Shown here one piece after another: positions 23,601 to 35,882 of a stretch of 64,000 nucleotides of DNA. A program made the translations under genes and the position numbers. The notes below the pieces were generated by a model. The model was not told where the DNA came from and searched no databases. It was given only the letters and a program-made list of their open reading frames with translations. The number at the start of each line of letters is the position of its first letter. Positions within the stretch are counted from its first letter, which is position 1. The stretch comes from Limanda limanda (taxonomy: Eukaryota; Chordata; Actinopteri; Pleuronectiformes; Pleuronectidae), in assembly GCF_963576545.1 (NCBI RefSeq), contig NC_083651.1, positions 7,795,886 through 7,859,885 of the forward strand. The letters run 5' to 3'.

Positions 23601-26600
23601 AAAAAACACTCAGAAGAGTGTATACCTCCAGGCAAACTCACAGATATCAATCAACTAAAGTGTTGAAAAAAGTAGGGAAAAATCTGGATCTGTCTCTTCG
23701 TCCAGATCCATTAAGCAATCTAATGGGTTCTTTCTTGACCCATGCCCCATAATTCCACCAAGTTTTTTTGTAAATCCATTTTTTGCGTAATCCTGCTGAC
23801 AATCTAACCAACAGACAGGGGGAGGGAACAAACCTTTTGGTGGAATAAACTGAAAGATTCATATTACTCTTTTTTTCTTTCAAACCAGGTCAGTTTGTGA
23901 GTTATAACCTCTCTGCCATGGTGCAGAGTGACCGTTACCTCCAGCTCTCAGAGACCAGCATGGCCAACGCTCTGGCCAGCAACTCGCTGGAAGGTTTCTC
24001 TGAGCTGGAGCTCTACAACATCGCCAGAGGATGGCTGGCCCACGACCACCCCAAACGTCGCTCGTCCATCTATTCTTTAATGCGTCATATTCGCTTCCCA
24101 CTGATGAGCCCCAATGAGCTGATCCAGATCTCACAGGATGATGAGGAAGGAGGCGACTCCATGATGCGCTCTGAAACGGCCTGTGTGAACCTCCTGCTTG
24201 AGGCCAGCAACTACCAGATGATGCCGTTCATGCAGCCGGCCCTGCAAACTGAGCGGACCCAAATACGCTCGAACTCCACGCATATTCTGGCGCTGGGCGG
24301 CGTGATGAGGCAGCAGCTGGTAGTGAGCCGCGAGCTGAGGCTGTATGATGAACACACTGACCACTGGAGGGCCCTTAAACCCATGGAGGCTCCACGCTAC
24401 CAACATGGTGTCGCTCTTCTGGGCGACTTCCTGTTTATTGTTGGAGGTCAGTACGACCACTGTACACTGTACTGCAAACCGTCGACACTTTCAGGACAAT
24501 GCTCACATCACATTACCTAGAGAGTAAGCGTTGACTCCTTCAGGCGTTTCGGTACGAACAGTTTGACACCAAAACATTTGATTGAGACACAGGAAATGCA
24601 AGAAAAGGAAAATATGGTCATATTGTTTTTAGAAGTTGTAAAAGTGTAATGAGGGAATTGGACTTACTCGTTGTGTTTCTGGAAAGACGTATTCTAAGTG
24701 ACTAAAACTGTTTTCAGACATGACCTGCGGAGCAACTCTTGATATTTGCGTCCGGACTTTCTCCGCAGATTGCCTTTCAAACATGCACAACGCTTTCCGC
24801 TCAGACGCGTTCAAAACAGCAACGAATCCTTTGCAGGATTCAGGTTAAGGGGTGGTGCAGAAGGCAGAGGCAGGAAGTAACATATCAATTCTGCTGCAGA
24901 GGTCACGTGTTTTCGTTTACATCACATCGACATCAGCGGACATTTGCAATCACACATACATCATCTCCAGAGAAACTCCAGGGGATCTCCGTAGTTGATT
25001 GCGTGTCTAAAAGCTGCTTAAAGGGAGGTTTGGGGTATTTAACCTGTGTTGGTCAGCACCTGTGTTTGTTGGTCGTTTGGAGGTCATTAACTTGTATTCC
25101 CCACAGGCCAGAGCACATACGACACCAAGGGTAAGACGGCAATCGACAGCGCGTACCGCTACGACCCGCGCTTCGACAGGTGGCTTCAGATTGCTTCACT
25201 CAACGAGAAGAGGACGTTCTTCCACCTCAGTGCTTTGAAGGGGAGACTGTTAGCAGTTGGAGGAAGGAACGAGTCCGGAGAGATCGGTGAGCTGCTGCAA
25301 ATGCTTCTTCTACCTCTGTTGTCAGTTTGTGCACTGATGATTCATTTCCATCATTGTTTCATATATTATGTAATACATGAGGAATTGCAGTTTAAATTAC
25401 TGAAATTAGGGTACAATTTCAACTATTGTGCTAATAGATTATTGAAAACTACTCTATTATACTATGATACTGTGAATGTGAATAAAGTTTTGACCCACTT
25501 GTGTCTCTGTGCTCAGACACGGTGGAGTGCTACAACCTGAAGAAGAACGAGTGGACGTTTGTGAGCAACATGAATGAGCCTCACTACGGTCATGCCGGAA
25601 CGGTTCACGGTAACCTCATGTACATCTCAGGTAAAAAAGTTTGTTATTCACACTAATTTAACGAATTTCAATATAATTAATCTGGGGATCACATTCCGAT
25701 AAACCACAATTCATGATGCGCTGATAATCTGAAATGAATGGCTCTACTCCTGCTTAGTAACAATTTACTAATAAGTTCTCTATCACTTCAAAGCCATTAA
25801 TAACGTTTGGGTTTCCTTGTAAAGGTAAATTACTTTCACTAGGAGGTAGGATTTTGGGTAACATTGCAGGACATCCAGAACATGAGCCATTTATTAACAT
25901 TTTTAAGAACATAGTTTATTCTGTATATCCAATTATTCAATGCACAACATGGCAACAGAAACGTTTATCACTGCATAAGTATTAGTAAATGTATCATTAA
26001 CGTTAAATAAAGTTTTCAAGTGAAGCTTTTGAATAATGGTTTTATAAATTGTTTATTTTTGGAAAGTGAATATAAAAATAATAATAGGAATAAGATAAAA
26101 CCATTGAAGATAGATACAGATTAAAGAGGTTGCTGCCTTAGATTAAAAACTTTCAAAATAGAGAGAAGAAAAAAAAGACACAATAGAGAAAATTAGTGAC
26201 TGGCAAACAAAATAAACTTCACACGTTACTGTTTAAAATGTGACTCAAATGTTGGTTTCGATTCCATAAGATTTGTCGTTGAAGGTCTGTCAAGATTTAG
26301 GAAACAAAAGCTACTGTAGGGGAAAGATCGTGGTCATGCTTAGAGTTACAGAGAACTTGTATTTGTGGTAAAAGTAAACACAACCCATTCTTTGCATTCT
26401 CAAACCATCCAACCAGACTTCCTCTTATGTAAGGGTGTGCAACATTGTTGTGAAGCTTCAGGGCAGGACTTGTCGAGAAACACTACGCACTCATTTTAGA
26501 TGTTTCAGCAAATGACTCATAAACAGTCATCACATGTCAGCCATTGTCAGATGTACAACTAGACTCCTCGAGCCAAATACATTGACCTACGCAAAGCAGA

Positions 26601-28405
26601 ATTTGTGCATCTCGTGTGTTTGGGTCAATGTGAAAATGCTCCACAAAGAGTTTTAATTGTTGCTAAAATATATAATTCAATATCACACAAGCAGAAAAGC
26701 CTTAAGCTGTTCACTAACCCTGTAATCAAGATAGAGAATTCAGACTGAAATAGAAACCACGACTCTGGGTTTACTTATAATATTAATATCAAGCAGCTGT
26801 GTAACATCTGAATTAAATTGTGATTTTCTTGCCCACTTAGACTTTTATAAATTGTTTAGGAAGATGATACAAAAATGTGGAAACCCTGTCATTCATACAG
26901 ATCACGTCCATCAGTGTTCACATCTCAACCTTTTCAGGCAGATTTGACAGCGGTTTTCTAAATATGAGAAAGTTCCACCTTGACAAGATGAATTTTATAC
27001 AGCACTTGCATGGCCGACCTTATTTGAAACCACTTCCTGTTTAGCAGCAGCCTCAGCGGCTGCTCGTTGTCTGATCCGAGGCAGGTTTCTTAGCAACGTT
27101 GGACAGGAAACCGGCCTCTTGTGGTAAGAGCAGAAACATAAGTATCACACGTAGGACGGAGAAGCAGGAAACACAAAGACATGTGGTTGAGGGGGCCCAA
27201 GGTGTTTTTCAAGAACGTTAAAACCCAGAAATCGATACTGCTGCACAGTGTTGGGGTCTCCGGATTTCTGCAATCCCACTCTGACAAAGAGGAACGAGAA
27301 ACAAAACTCTAACAGTATTGTCACGCTTTAATGCTCAGAGCATGGTTCACAAGACAGAGGTTTTTTTGTAATATGCACCCTGATGGGAAGCTCTTCTATT
27401 CTCTTTATACATTTGGCTCCTTCCTCCCCTGGTTGAGGGTGTTTCTAAGCCAAAGGTCAGGATCTTCTGATGACATCAAGGCAATAATACCTTAGTTAAA
27501 GCAATCAGGCCAAGATTCATTCAGTTGTACAGGATACAGCATGATCAAGGTTACATTGTGTAAGATTCGATCATGATCAATCAAAGGGGAAATGAGCATG
27601 GTTACATTGTGCACGATCAAAATGTTACATTTCTCTTACGGTTGGTAATCTTTATTTATTTATTATTAACTAGAATACAACACAGAAGTTATGTGGTCAC
27701 AACATCCTGTATCAAACCATATACCGTATAATTTCAGTCCAAAACAGTGTCTTGCAACTCACGCCTTTTACAAAAATAATAACTCAAATAAAAAAAAAAT
27801 TCTAAACTACAGGCAAATTGACTTAGGATTGTATATTTTTCACGATTTACATTAAATATATATATATATAATATCATGTATGTTGGCTTCTGCTCTGTCC
27901 CTCAGGTGGAATCACCCGGGACGCCTTCCAGAAGGAGCTTTGGTGCTATGACGCTGTGGCCGACACCTGGAGCCGACGGGCCGACATGAGGGAGCTCCGC
28001 GGACTGCACTGCATGTGCACCGTGGGAGACAGACTCTACGTCATGGGCGGGAATCACTTCCGAGGCAGCAGTGACTACGACGACGTCCTGGGCTGCGAGT
28101 ACTACAGCCCAGACACGGACCAGTGGACGGTGGTGGCGCCCATGTCCCGGGGCCAGAGTGACGTCGGAGTGACTGTGTTTAACGGGCAGATCTATGTAGT
28201 GGGAGGGTATTCGTGGAACAGCAGGTGCATGGTGGACATCGTGCAGCGGTACGATCCAGAGCAGGATGCGTGGGACCGAGTGTTCAACGTGCTGGAGCCT
28301 CTGGGGGGGATTCGGGCCTGTACGATGACGGTTCATCTGCCGGAGGGGTCAGTGGACGAGGCTCAGATACAGGAGTGTCCGCTGCTGCCTACAGCGAAGA
28401 GCTGA
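20608..28405 (+). CDS. klhl13-like: Kelch-like BTB-BACK-Kelch protein, KLHL9/KLHL13 group
   Basis: Exons: 20608-20750, 21346-21527, 22153-22285, 22626-22822, 23039-23114, 23889-24446, 25107-25286, 25517-25630 and 27906-28405. All join in phase to about 693 codons, plus any upstream exon. Domains in order are a Ser/Arg- then Pro/Ala-rich N-terminus, BTB (from [14 protein letters not shown]), BACK, and six Kelch repeats. Kelch landmarks include [49 protein letters not shown] and [12 protein letters not shown]. The last two and the motif RQQLVVS-ELR place it with KLHL9/KLHL13, substrate adaptors of CUL3 ubiquitin ligases that act on Aurora B in mitosis. Whether this copy shares that role is inference. 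It is more divergent from the mammalian pair than those are from each other, so it may be a separate fish paralogue. The start codon is not resolved. AATAAA follows at 28783. Confidence 0.88.
21599..21896 (+). repeat. ~300-bp dispersed repeat, copy 1 (AGAATCAGAATCAG family)
   Basis: The segment starts with three AGAATC units and ATTTTATTGCCAAGTA and ends with AAAAGATATAAAAAGT and GTGAAAT. A near-identical full copy lies at 59706-60002 and a reverse-strand copy at 58251-58480. This copy sits in the intron before the BTB exon of the kelch gene. It is non-coding, and high identity between copies suggests recent activity. I recognise the AGAATCAGAATCAGA...TTTATTGCCAAG type as a common fish interspersed repeat but cannot name the family. 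Confidence 0.75.
23610..23835 (-). repeat. Dispersed repeat, reverse copy of the 9500-10025 family
   Basis: Read on the minus strand it contains TCAGCAGGATTACGC, AACTTGGTGGAAT and GAACCCATTAGATTG, matching the plus-strand segment near 9795-10010 at reduced identity. It is located in the intron before the large BACK exon of the kelch gene. Confidence 0.55.
25631..27905. other. Large last intron of the kelch gene
   Basis: 2.3 kb of mostly AT-rich DNA with no recognisable exon. A repeated phrase GGTTACATTGTG occurs twice near 27549 and 27600, and a short (TA)n run lies at about 27856-27870. I see nothing else in it. Confidence 0.5.
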
Positions 28406-31014
28406 GCGCACGCCACAGAGCCGAGCCTCTCCTACTCTGACCACCAAAGCAGAAAAGTGAGATTTGTTTTTGGTGGTTTTGCAAAGTCAAGCTGCCGCTA
28501 CTAGCATGGCTATACAGCAGTACAGTACAAAAACTCATCTTTGCATCTTTCTTCAAGCACCATCTTTAGTATCATTTCCTTTCCTTGCACTCACTGTCAG
28601 CCATGCAGCGTCTCTCCGACTCAGCTCCTTGTGGTTCTTTCTCTCTGCAGTTATGGTAAATGACAGGAAACGGTCAATGCATCCTGACAGAGAGGTCAAA
28701 CCCACGGAGTAGCTTTGTTTTATACTGTAGGTCAAAGTCAGGGGCATTATAAGAGATGAGACAAACCATGTAGATAATCTTGAATAAACTGCAGCAGGAA
28801 TGAGTCCTGATATACAGGAATGAGTTTGCATCTTTGCACTTCTCAGTTTCCCAATCCCCAGTTGAAGTGTTTTCAAATGGGATTTAGAAACGTCTAATAT
28901 ATAAACTCTGTGGGAATCACAAGCTCAAGACATTTTCCTTTTTTATTCCACAAAATAAACATCAGTAAATACAGACGATACAAAGGTTGTCTGGAAATGA
29001 AACATCATCCCACAGAACATGAATTTAAATCTACTCTGATGTTTTAATGTTGGCTTTTTACTTCTAGTGATTATTATTTTTCAAAAGTCACAAAAGTGGT
29101 TTTCATTTGTGAAGATTATCTTGCTGAACATGCTATGTGAATGTCATAAATTCAGTTTTTCTCTGAGCTTATATTCTGCAACGGGCTAAAAGTCGATGGA
29201 GTTGGGTTCCCTAAACTCTCATCAGGCTCCTCCCCTGCTCCTCCAAATATGGGTACCTCTGGTATCAAAAAACCAAGATGGCGCTGGCCCCAAGATCAAC
29301 ACAAGGTCTGAGCTCACAGACCAGGAGGTGACGTCAACCGTGTTCTTACTGTGGAATCAAAGATATTATTTTGCAGCCCACACAGCTTATCATGCAGTGT
29401 GTGGGAGAAAATACAAAATAAAAGCTGAGCTCATTTCCTCTTGATTACAGAGTTGTTCCCCATCGTCCTGTTTTCTTCCACTGTGCCCACATTTAAATAC
29501 AAGAAGGAACCTGGAATTTTTATTACGTTTTTTCCAGTAAAACAGGTTTGTTTTCAGTTTGGATTTGGACCATGTTGCCAAAACAAAAGCTCAGTCACCT
29601 ACTGTCATGTGGTTTTGTATATTTATGCTGATATGCAGTGTTTTGAAGCCTGAGTGTGGAGCTGTATGGCAGTAATATGCAATAGCAACACACTTTCACA
29701 GCCTTTCTCTTCATGTGTGATGTAAGTGAATGAAGATAAAGCTGCCGTTGAAAATGCATCCTTCACTTCCAGATAAGACAACAGACTGCTGTGATATCCA
29801 AAGAAAACTGATACTATGCATGATTGTGTTTAATAACAAAAAATAAAAATGACCGTCAGCGATATTTTTGGAGAAAATATGGCAAAAGCTATTTTGAATA
29901 TGCTTACGTAGTTCTTATATACTATATAATATATAAGACATAATCTAATATGTACTACGTTCTTTGGTTAAAATGCCCACAGTCAAATTTAATTCTAAAT
30001 GTTTACTCACAGTTTCCATCACACCCACCATGTACACGACCAAATGCAATTAATCACTGCACAGGAAGATAGCATTGGCCATCTGGCAGACTCACGTCAC
30101 CTTGAAACTTCAAGTCTTGTTTTATTTGGCTGATCTGGCCTTGTGCTTTCGTCTAGAGTGCAAAGTATTTAAAACACAGAGATTAGATCGACCCATCTTC
30201 TCTTTTAAAGTAATACTGTAAAACTATTCATCTGGATTTCTGAACAGAGCAGAAACAAATGGGTCTGACCATGTGGAGTCACATTATTAAGCTGGCGTCT
30301 TGTTTTGTCTGCTGTGGGGCAAAGATTTTAAATATACAAAGTATATACAGCAAGCAGCTGACAAAAAATAATAAAGTCTCTAAAACTCTTTTTGTTGAAT
30401 TCAATGAGCCAGTATTTTATATCTGTTGGGGTTTTCCTGACGTTGCCAGATTCTAAAATTGAAAGTAAAATAAACTATTCATTAAAACCTGTAAATAAAA
30501 GCCTTAAAAAACAGACTTAAAAGTATCATCCACAAACTGTTCTTAATCTTCCAAAAATATAATGACCCATGATGCAGAGTTAAATTATTACATGTAATTC
30601 ATATCAGATTATTATTAATTTTAAAGTAGCTTATCTCAATATGGAGACAATTTAACTACCCCTTGAAAAAAAGAATGATCAACTCAAGCGGTTTACTCCA
30701 TGATAATAAATCGTTATACTTCGAAAACTGGGTAGTTTAATCTTTTAAATACATTATATTTATTTGATGTGTTTTTTACACTGGACATTTTATTTTGTAA
30801 AATAACTTGTCATTAAAGCTGACAAATAACAAACAGGGATTAAAAAGATTTAATGTGAACTATTAAATTACCTCTTCCTCAAATCATTCATTTCATTTCA
30901 GTGAGTAACCCTGGTCTTGTTTTTCTGAGTGTCCCAGGCTGATACCACCACCTGAATCAAAGCAGCATTGACGTTGAAAAAAAGATTGTACCGTCCAACA
31001 ACAACTGTCCCTGG
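28406..31014. other. Kelch-gene 3' region and intergenic spacer
   Basis: AATAAA hexamers at 28783 and near 28954 could end the kelch transcript. The rest is AT-rich spacer with no exon, RNA gene or clear repeat that I can support. Confidence 0.45.
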
Positions 31015-31024
31015 CATATAAAAG
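31015..31024 (+). promoter_or_regulatory. TATA box of hsd3b1
   Basis: ATATAAAAGG lies about 165 bp before the hsd3b1 ATG. A start site near 31045-31050 (CAGTCAGTG) would be at the canonical 25-30 bp distance, giving a leader of about 135 nt with no earlier ATG in frame. A TATA-type promoter suits a tissue-restricted steroidogenic gene. Confidence 0.6.
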
Positions 31025-31180
31025 GTCCATCCCACAGTCAGTGAAGCTCACATTCCTTCATCAAGTACCAGCGTCCATCCCAGTTTCTTCACACTCTTTT
31101 TTCTGAAAAGGCTCTTGAGGAGATCTCAGAGAAAAGAGCTTTGGAAGAGGAGGATTTGTTTGTTCTCTTTAACCCCGGCC

Positions 31181-34100
31181 ATGTCTCTGGGAGGTGATGT
31201 GTGTGTGGTGACGGGAGCCTGTGGATTCCTGGGAAGGAGACTGGTGAAGCTGCTGCTGGAGGAAGAGACGATGGCTGAGATTCGGATGTTGGACAAACAC
31301 GTGCAGCCTGGAGTTTTACAGACTCTGGAGGGTAAAATCTGTCTTTGTAGCTCAGATAATAAATTCTATTAAGATATGCAGCACATGAAAACTGTTGGAT
31401 GAGGTTTTTCCTGATTTATCCATCTATCAAAACAACGTTAATATTACAGGATTAATCTGAATCTTCTAGCTTTTCCACCTTCTCTGTTTCCCCATGAGAA
31501 CTGTGATGCTCATTTGCAAATATCACAAAGGTCATGACCACACTATGAATTATGATGCATTTTATATTCAGTTGAAAAATAACTACTCAAAAAAACTTGT
31601 TTTCAAGGGTCCGTGGCCAAAATATGCAGCAAGAACAAGGACAAGTGAATTAATGGGGATAATCATTGATAATTCGTTCTCAAATGTATCCCACAGTAAT
31701 CAAAACTAAAGCTGTTTTATATAAGTGCTGACTACTTTAAGCTTTTCAAGAGATTTTTTTGTTACTGTGCAAGAACAATAACATTTTATGTGTAGCTAGT
31801 CTGTGGCTGCCTAATTGATGACACACAAAATGTAAGACTTTGAAAAAAGTAACAGAAAACCTATATATAAAACACAGAAAACACAGTGAAATACTTTATT
31901 ATATATATTTATACATATATATTTATTCAAAAGCTATTTGCAGGAAACGGCACTAAAATGACGTCACAAACCTTGTAATGAAGCATCGAGAACAAGTGAT
32001 TGCACAGATAATTTAGAATAATATTGCACTGTGGGGAGGTTGATATGAAGATAATTAATAAATAGATGCAGCAGTTTACATTTATTTTTTAATGGGATAA
32101 CAACTGAATGTATTTTGAAGATAGCATATGCTTTATATCATTATTTTTGGAACACATGTATGTATAAGTATTTTTATTGTGTTGTTGATGTCCTTTGTGT
32201 AAGATTGTAGAGGCAGCACACAGCTGAGTGTGTTTGAGGGAGACATCAGGGACAGTGACTTCGTGAGGAAAGCCTGTCGAGGTGCGTCAGTCATCTTCCA
32301 CACGGCCTCCATCATCGACGTGAATGAATCGGTGGAGTACAGTGAACTGTATGGCGTCAATGTCAAAGGTAAGGCGGAAAATGTAATCCATAACGAACAC
32401 TAATTAGTGTTTATAGGGTTGCAAAATTCCGGGAATATTCAAAGTTGGAAACTTTCCATGGGAATTAACGGGAATATACGGGAATTAACAGGAATAAACA
32501 GGAATATACGGGAATTAACGGGAATAAACTGGAAATGTTGTGGGTAATTTATACTACCTGTATTTACCTTGTCATATACAGACATAAATATAAACATTTT
32601 GTTTTGTCATAGGCTGATTTGAGCCCTGAGGAAACTTTGGGCACTTGACTATATGCTTCTGCATCGTCTCATTCTTAACATAGGTCTTTGCACAGTATTT
32701 GCTAATGTACACAGCCTTTCCTTCTACATTGGATGGGGTGAAATGCCTCCACACATGAGATAGTGCACGTGGCATTGTTCTGTAGAATAAGATGAAAAAA
32801 AAGTTTGTAAAAAAACACTAATGCAATGCCAGAGATATAAATAGTTAGCCAAACTATTGCAATCGTCTGTAAACATATTTTACAATTGATGGATAAATGA
32901 ATGGAAATAAGCTAGATGAACAGATGAACAATCCTCAATCAGCATGCTAATATATTTTCCCCAGTAATATCATCGAAACTTACCTGACTAGTCCTGCACA
33001 CTACAGCAGGCCTCAATAGCCCTGCTGTAGAGTGAAGGATGCTGGGAATTATCTGTGCATGTGATGGAAGAATGCACAGTGGAGGGTTGAAATTCAACGT
33101 GCAGTGTGTACTGCATTCCATACATCTTTAAAATAGAGTTTTAAATTATGTTTTTATTGCTCAGCATTTCATTTGCGTAGTTTTTTTTTTTTTTTTTTAA
33201 ATTCCCGAGCTAAACTTCCCATGGAAAGTTTCCGAAAAATTTACCAGAAACTTTCCGCCCCTTTGCAACCCTACTCACAGTCACTCAGAGAGAGAGGGAA
33301 CTTGAACCTGGTGTATTAAGAAAACATAGAGAAGGGAATAAGGTCAATTATTTTCTTCTACTGAACTAAGGAGCCTCTTTCCTTTGCAGGAACGCAGGTT
33401 CTTCTGGAGGCATGTGTTCAGGAGAACGTGGTGTCCTTAATCTACACCAGCTCCATCGAGGTGATGGGACCAAACCCCAAAGGTGAACCCATCATCAATG
33501 GCAGTGAGGACACAGTTTATGACTGTACCTTGAGGTTCTCCTACAGCAAGACCAAAAAAGAGGCAGAGCAGAGAACCCTGCTGGCCCACGGAGAGGTGCT
33601 TCAGAACGGAGGCCGACTGGCCACCTGTGCCCTCAGACCTATGTACATCTTCGGCGAAGGGTGTCGCTTCCTGCTGGGCCACATGGACGACGGGATACGC
33701 AACCAAGATGTTCTGTTGAGAATGTCTCTGCCAGAGGCTCGAGTGAATCCTGTCTACGTGGGAAACGTAGCCGCGGCTCATCTCCAAGCAGCTCGCGGCC
33801 TCAAAGATCCACAAAAGAGAAATGTGATAGGAGGAAAGTTTTTCTTCATTTCCGATGACACGCCGCCGGTGAGCTACTCAGACTTCAACCACGTCCTGAT
33901 GGCGCCTCTGGGCTTCAACATTCAAGAGAAACTCCGGCTGCCGCTCCACCTCCTCTACGCGCTCTGTTTCATTTTGGAGATCCTGTGCACGATGATCCGA
34001 CCTCTCATACGTGTCGCCCTGCCGCTGAACCGGCAGCTCCTCACCATGTTGAACACGCCGTTCACCTTCTCCTATCAGAGAGCCAAGGATGATCTAGGAT

Positions 34101-34198
34101 ATGACCCCAAGTACAGTTGGGAGGAAGCACGCAAACGCACCATTGAGTGGCTCGCCTCAGAGCTTCCTAAAGAGAGGGAACGAATTACAGCAAAATGA
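31181..34198 (+). CDS. hsd3b1: 3-beta-hydroxysteroid dehydrogenase / delta5-delta4 isomerase
   Basis: Three coding exons, 31181-31331, 32204-32368 and 33390-34198, join in phase 1 each time to give 374 aa, the usual teleost and mammalian length. The enzyme converts delta5-3-beta-hydroxysteroids such as pregnenolone and DHEA to delta4-3-ketosteroids in the ER and mitochondrial membranes. Visible features are the N-terminal NAD-binding motif TGACGFLG (residues 11-18), the catalytic pair Tyr157-x3-Lys161 (YSKTK), the upstream Ser in YTSS, and ALRPMYIFGEG. NPVYVGNVAAAHL follows, then ISDDTPP, and a hydrophobic membrane-anchoring segment near residues 285-306 (LLYALCFILEILC). The ATG used is the first in frame and follows CCGGCC. 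Poly(A) signal AATAAA is at 34401. Exon 2 uses the weaker acceptor TGTGTAAG. Confidence 0.95.
32414..33273 (-). mobile_element. Decayed hAT-like element with BED zinc-finger remnant
   Basis: The ends share the inverted terminal motif TAGGGTTGCAAA (32414-32425; inverted at 33262-33273) and the subterminal GAAACTTTCCATGGGA, also inverted. Between them the minus strand at 32572-32775 encodes VWRHFTPSN...KYCAKTYVKN and MQKHIVKCPKFP, the pattern of a BED-type zinc finger found at the N-terminus of hAT transposases. The first zinc-binding Cys of the usual C-x2-C pair is missing and no catalytic domain remains, so the copy is dead. A GGGAATTAAC/GGGAATATAC short repeat follows the left end at 32460-32525. 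I could not find an intact 8-bp target duplication. It lies in hsd3b1 intron 2. Confidence 0.7.
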
Positions 34199-34400
34199 TT
34201 AAAAGTTGTCAACTGTCTCTCCTCAAATTGTTTGTCATATACAAAGGTTTTAACAAAGAAGGAGCTCAAATTGACTATTTGAAAAAATATTTTTTTCAAA
34301 CACAACCTTTCCCTCAACTTAACCAAAGTAATTGTGTTACTTAAACACAACCCTGACCCTGGGTATTAATGCGTTAATGAATGTGCAGCTTTATTCATTT

Positions 34401-34406
34401 AATAAA
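34401..34406 (+). terminator. Poly(A) signal of hsd3b1
   Basis: AATAAA lies 203 bp after the hsd3b1 stop codon. Confidence 0.55.
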
Positions 34407-35362
34407 TGTCCTTACCTGAGCTGTAATGTTGCCCAAACCATGTCATTGAGAAAAACTGATTTTGCATTTTTTCCCACTAGGGGTCAAGGTCGGACATGTA
34501 ATAAAAAATATATATAATTGTCAAAAGATGAAAACATAAACAGCGATGTAAATAGTTTATTGATTGAATTATTGCTTAACTAATGATTGACACAATAATT
34601 TAACAAAAAAATTTAAAAAGTTATCTCTATGTTATTTTTTTATTATCAGTTAATGATTATCAATAAATATCAATACATATTTAATTGTATATGCCTTTTA
34701 AATTAGCTCCAATCTAGTGACTTGGAAAATATCCATCATGATTCATGCATTTGTTTTCTCTGACAGTTGAACACTTCACATTCACACAGGAAGAATAAGC
34801 TGATTATTATCAAACCAATGAGCTGAGATGGAAACTTGTCGCAGCATCGCTCAGTGGTTTTCTTTTTGGCACCTGCATGTTTTTTTGCTTTTCAGTGCAT
34901 TGTTCTCTTCTTTTCTTCCCTTCTCTCAGACCCATCTGACAAATATCAAAATAAAACCAAATGCATCACTTGTGAACTTGACCTTTTTGCCTCCAAAGAG
35001 AAAAAAATCAATTGTTCTTTGAGATTTGCAGCAAATACACATAACTAAGCTCTAAATCATGATTAACACAGAGCCAAACAAATCACTGCCAACTGTGGCA
35101 AATATCCTTGACCTATTTTCCTAAGAATGGATTGTTCTTTTGTGTGACTGCTCCAAAACAACTAGTTGTACTTGTATCTGGAGAGAAATATCACACTTAT
35201 AATTAAGTACAGAAACTGCAGTGAAATTATTGAAATGCTTACGGCTGTGGAATTAGTATTGTTTCTATATATTCGCAACGAGCAGTGATTACATAAACCA
35301 GCATTGATGGTGGAACAATCAATCAGCTGATGATTGATTTCATTTAGACACAGCAGGATGAC

Positions 35363-35366
<4 letters not shown>

Positions 35367-35410
<44 letters not shown>

Positions 35411-35429
35411 ACACACCCACACACACACA
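35367..35429. repeat. (CA)n microsatellite, interrupted
   Basis: A CA run with two CCC interruptions lies between hsd3b1 and pla1a, about 450 bp upstream of the pla1a start codon. Confidence 0.95.
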
Positions 35430-35882
35430 GTGCAGGCCAGAGTCCAGCTTTTTAGACAAACAGCCATTGAACGCCAATGAGGTCATTCATGTATTCACCG
35501 CCAGTCAAAGAGCTTCAAGCACTTGTCGGTCCAGAACAAACGCAGTCTAAGAAAAAAGAAATCTCTGACAGATGTGATGACTGGGTGAAAACACAGAGGA
35601 AGGTTTGTTGTGGATCGGTTCAGGCTCAAAGACGAGGAGACGCCACAAGAATCATTCAAAACATTTGTGTTCTTGGACTCTTTTTGGGGATTATGGATTC
35701 CTGCCTTGCTTCACGTCTGCTGCTTGCCAGTTAGAGGCTGTGTGGTCGCTGCAGAGTTACAACACTGCTTTGGATTTTCTCCAGCCACCAATCTGTGGCT
35801 GAGGAGAACAGCAGCATTTAGCACAGACTAAGGCTCCGGGCAGCTTCTTCTCTCCCTCATTCACCGCCCTGTTACTGCAGAC

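Noticed and set aside
33437..33814. Minus-strand open frame across hsd3b1 exon 3
   Set aside because: Antisense shadow; the sense strand carries the catalytic YSKTK motif.
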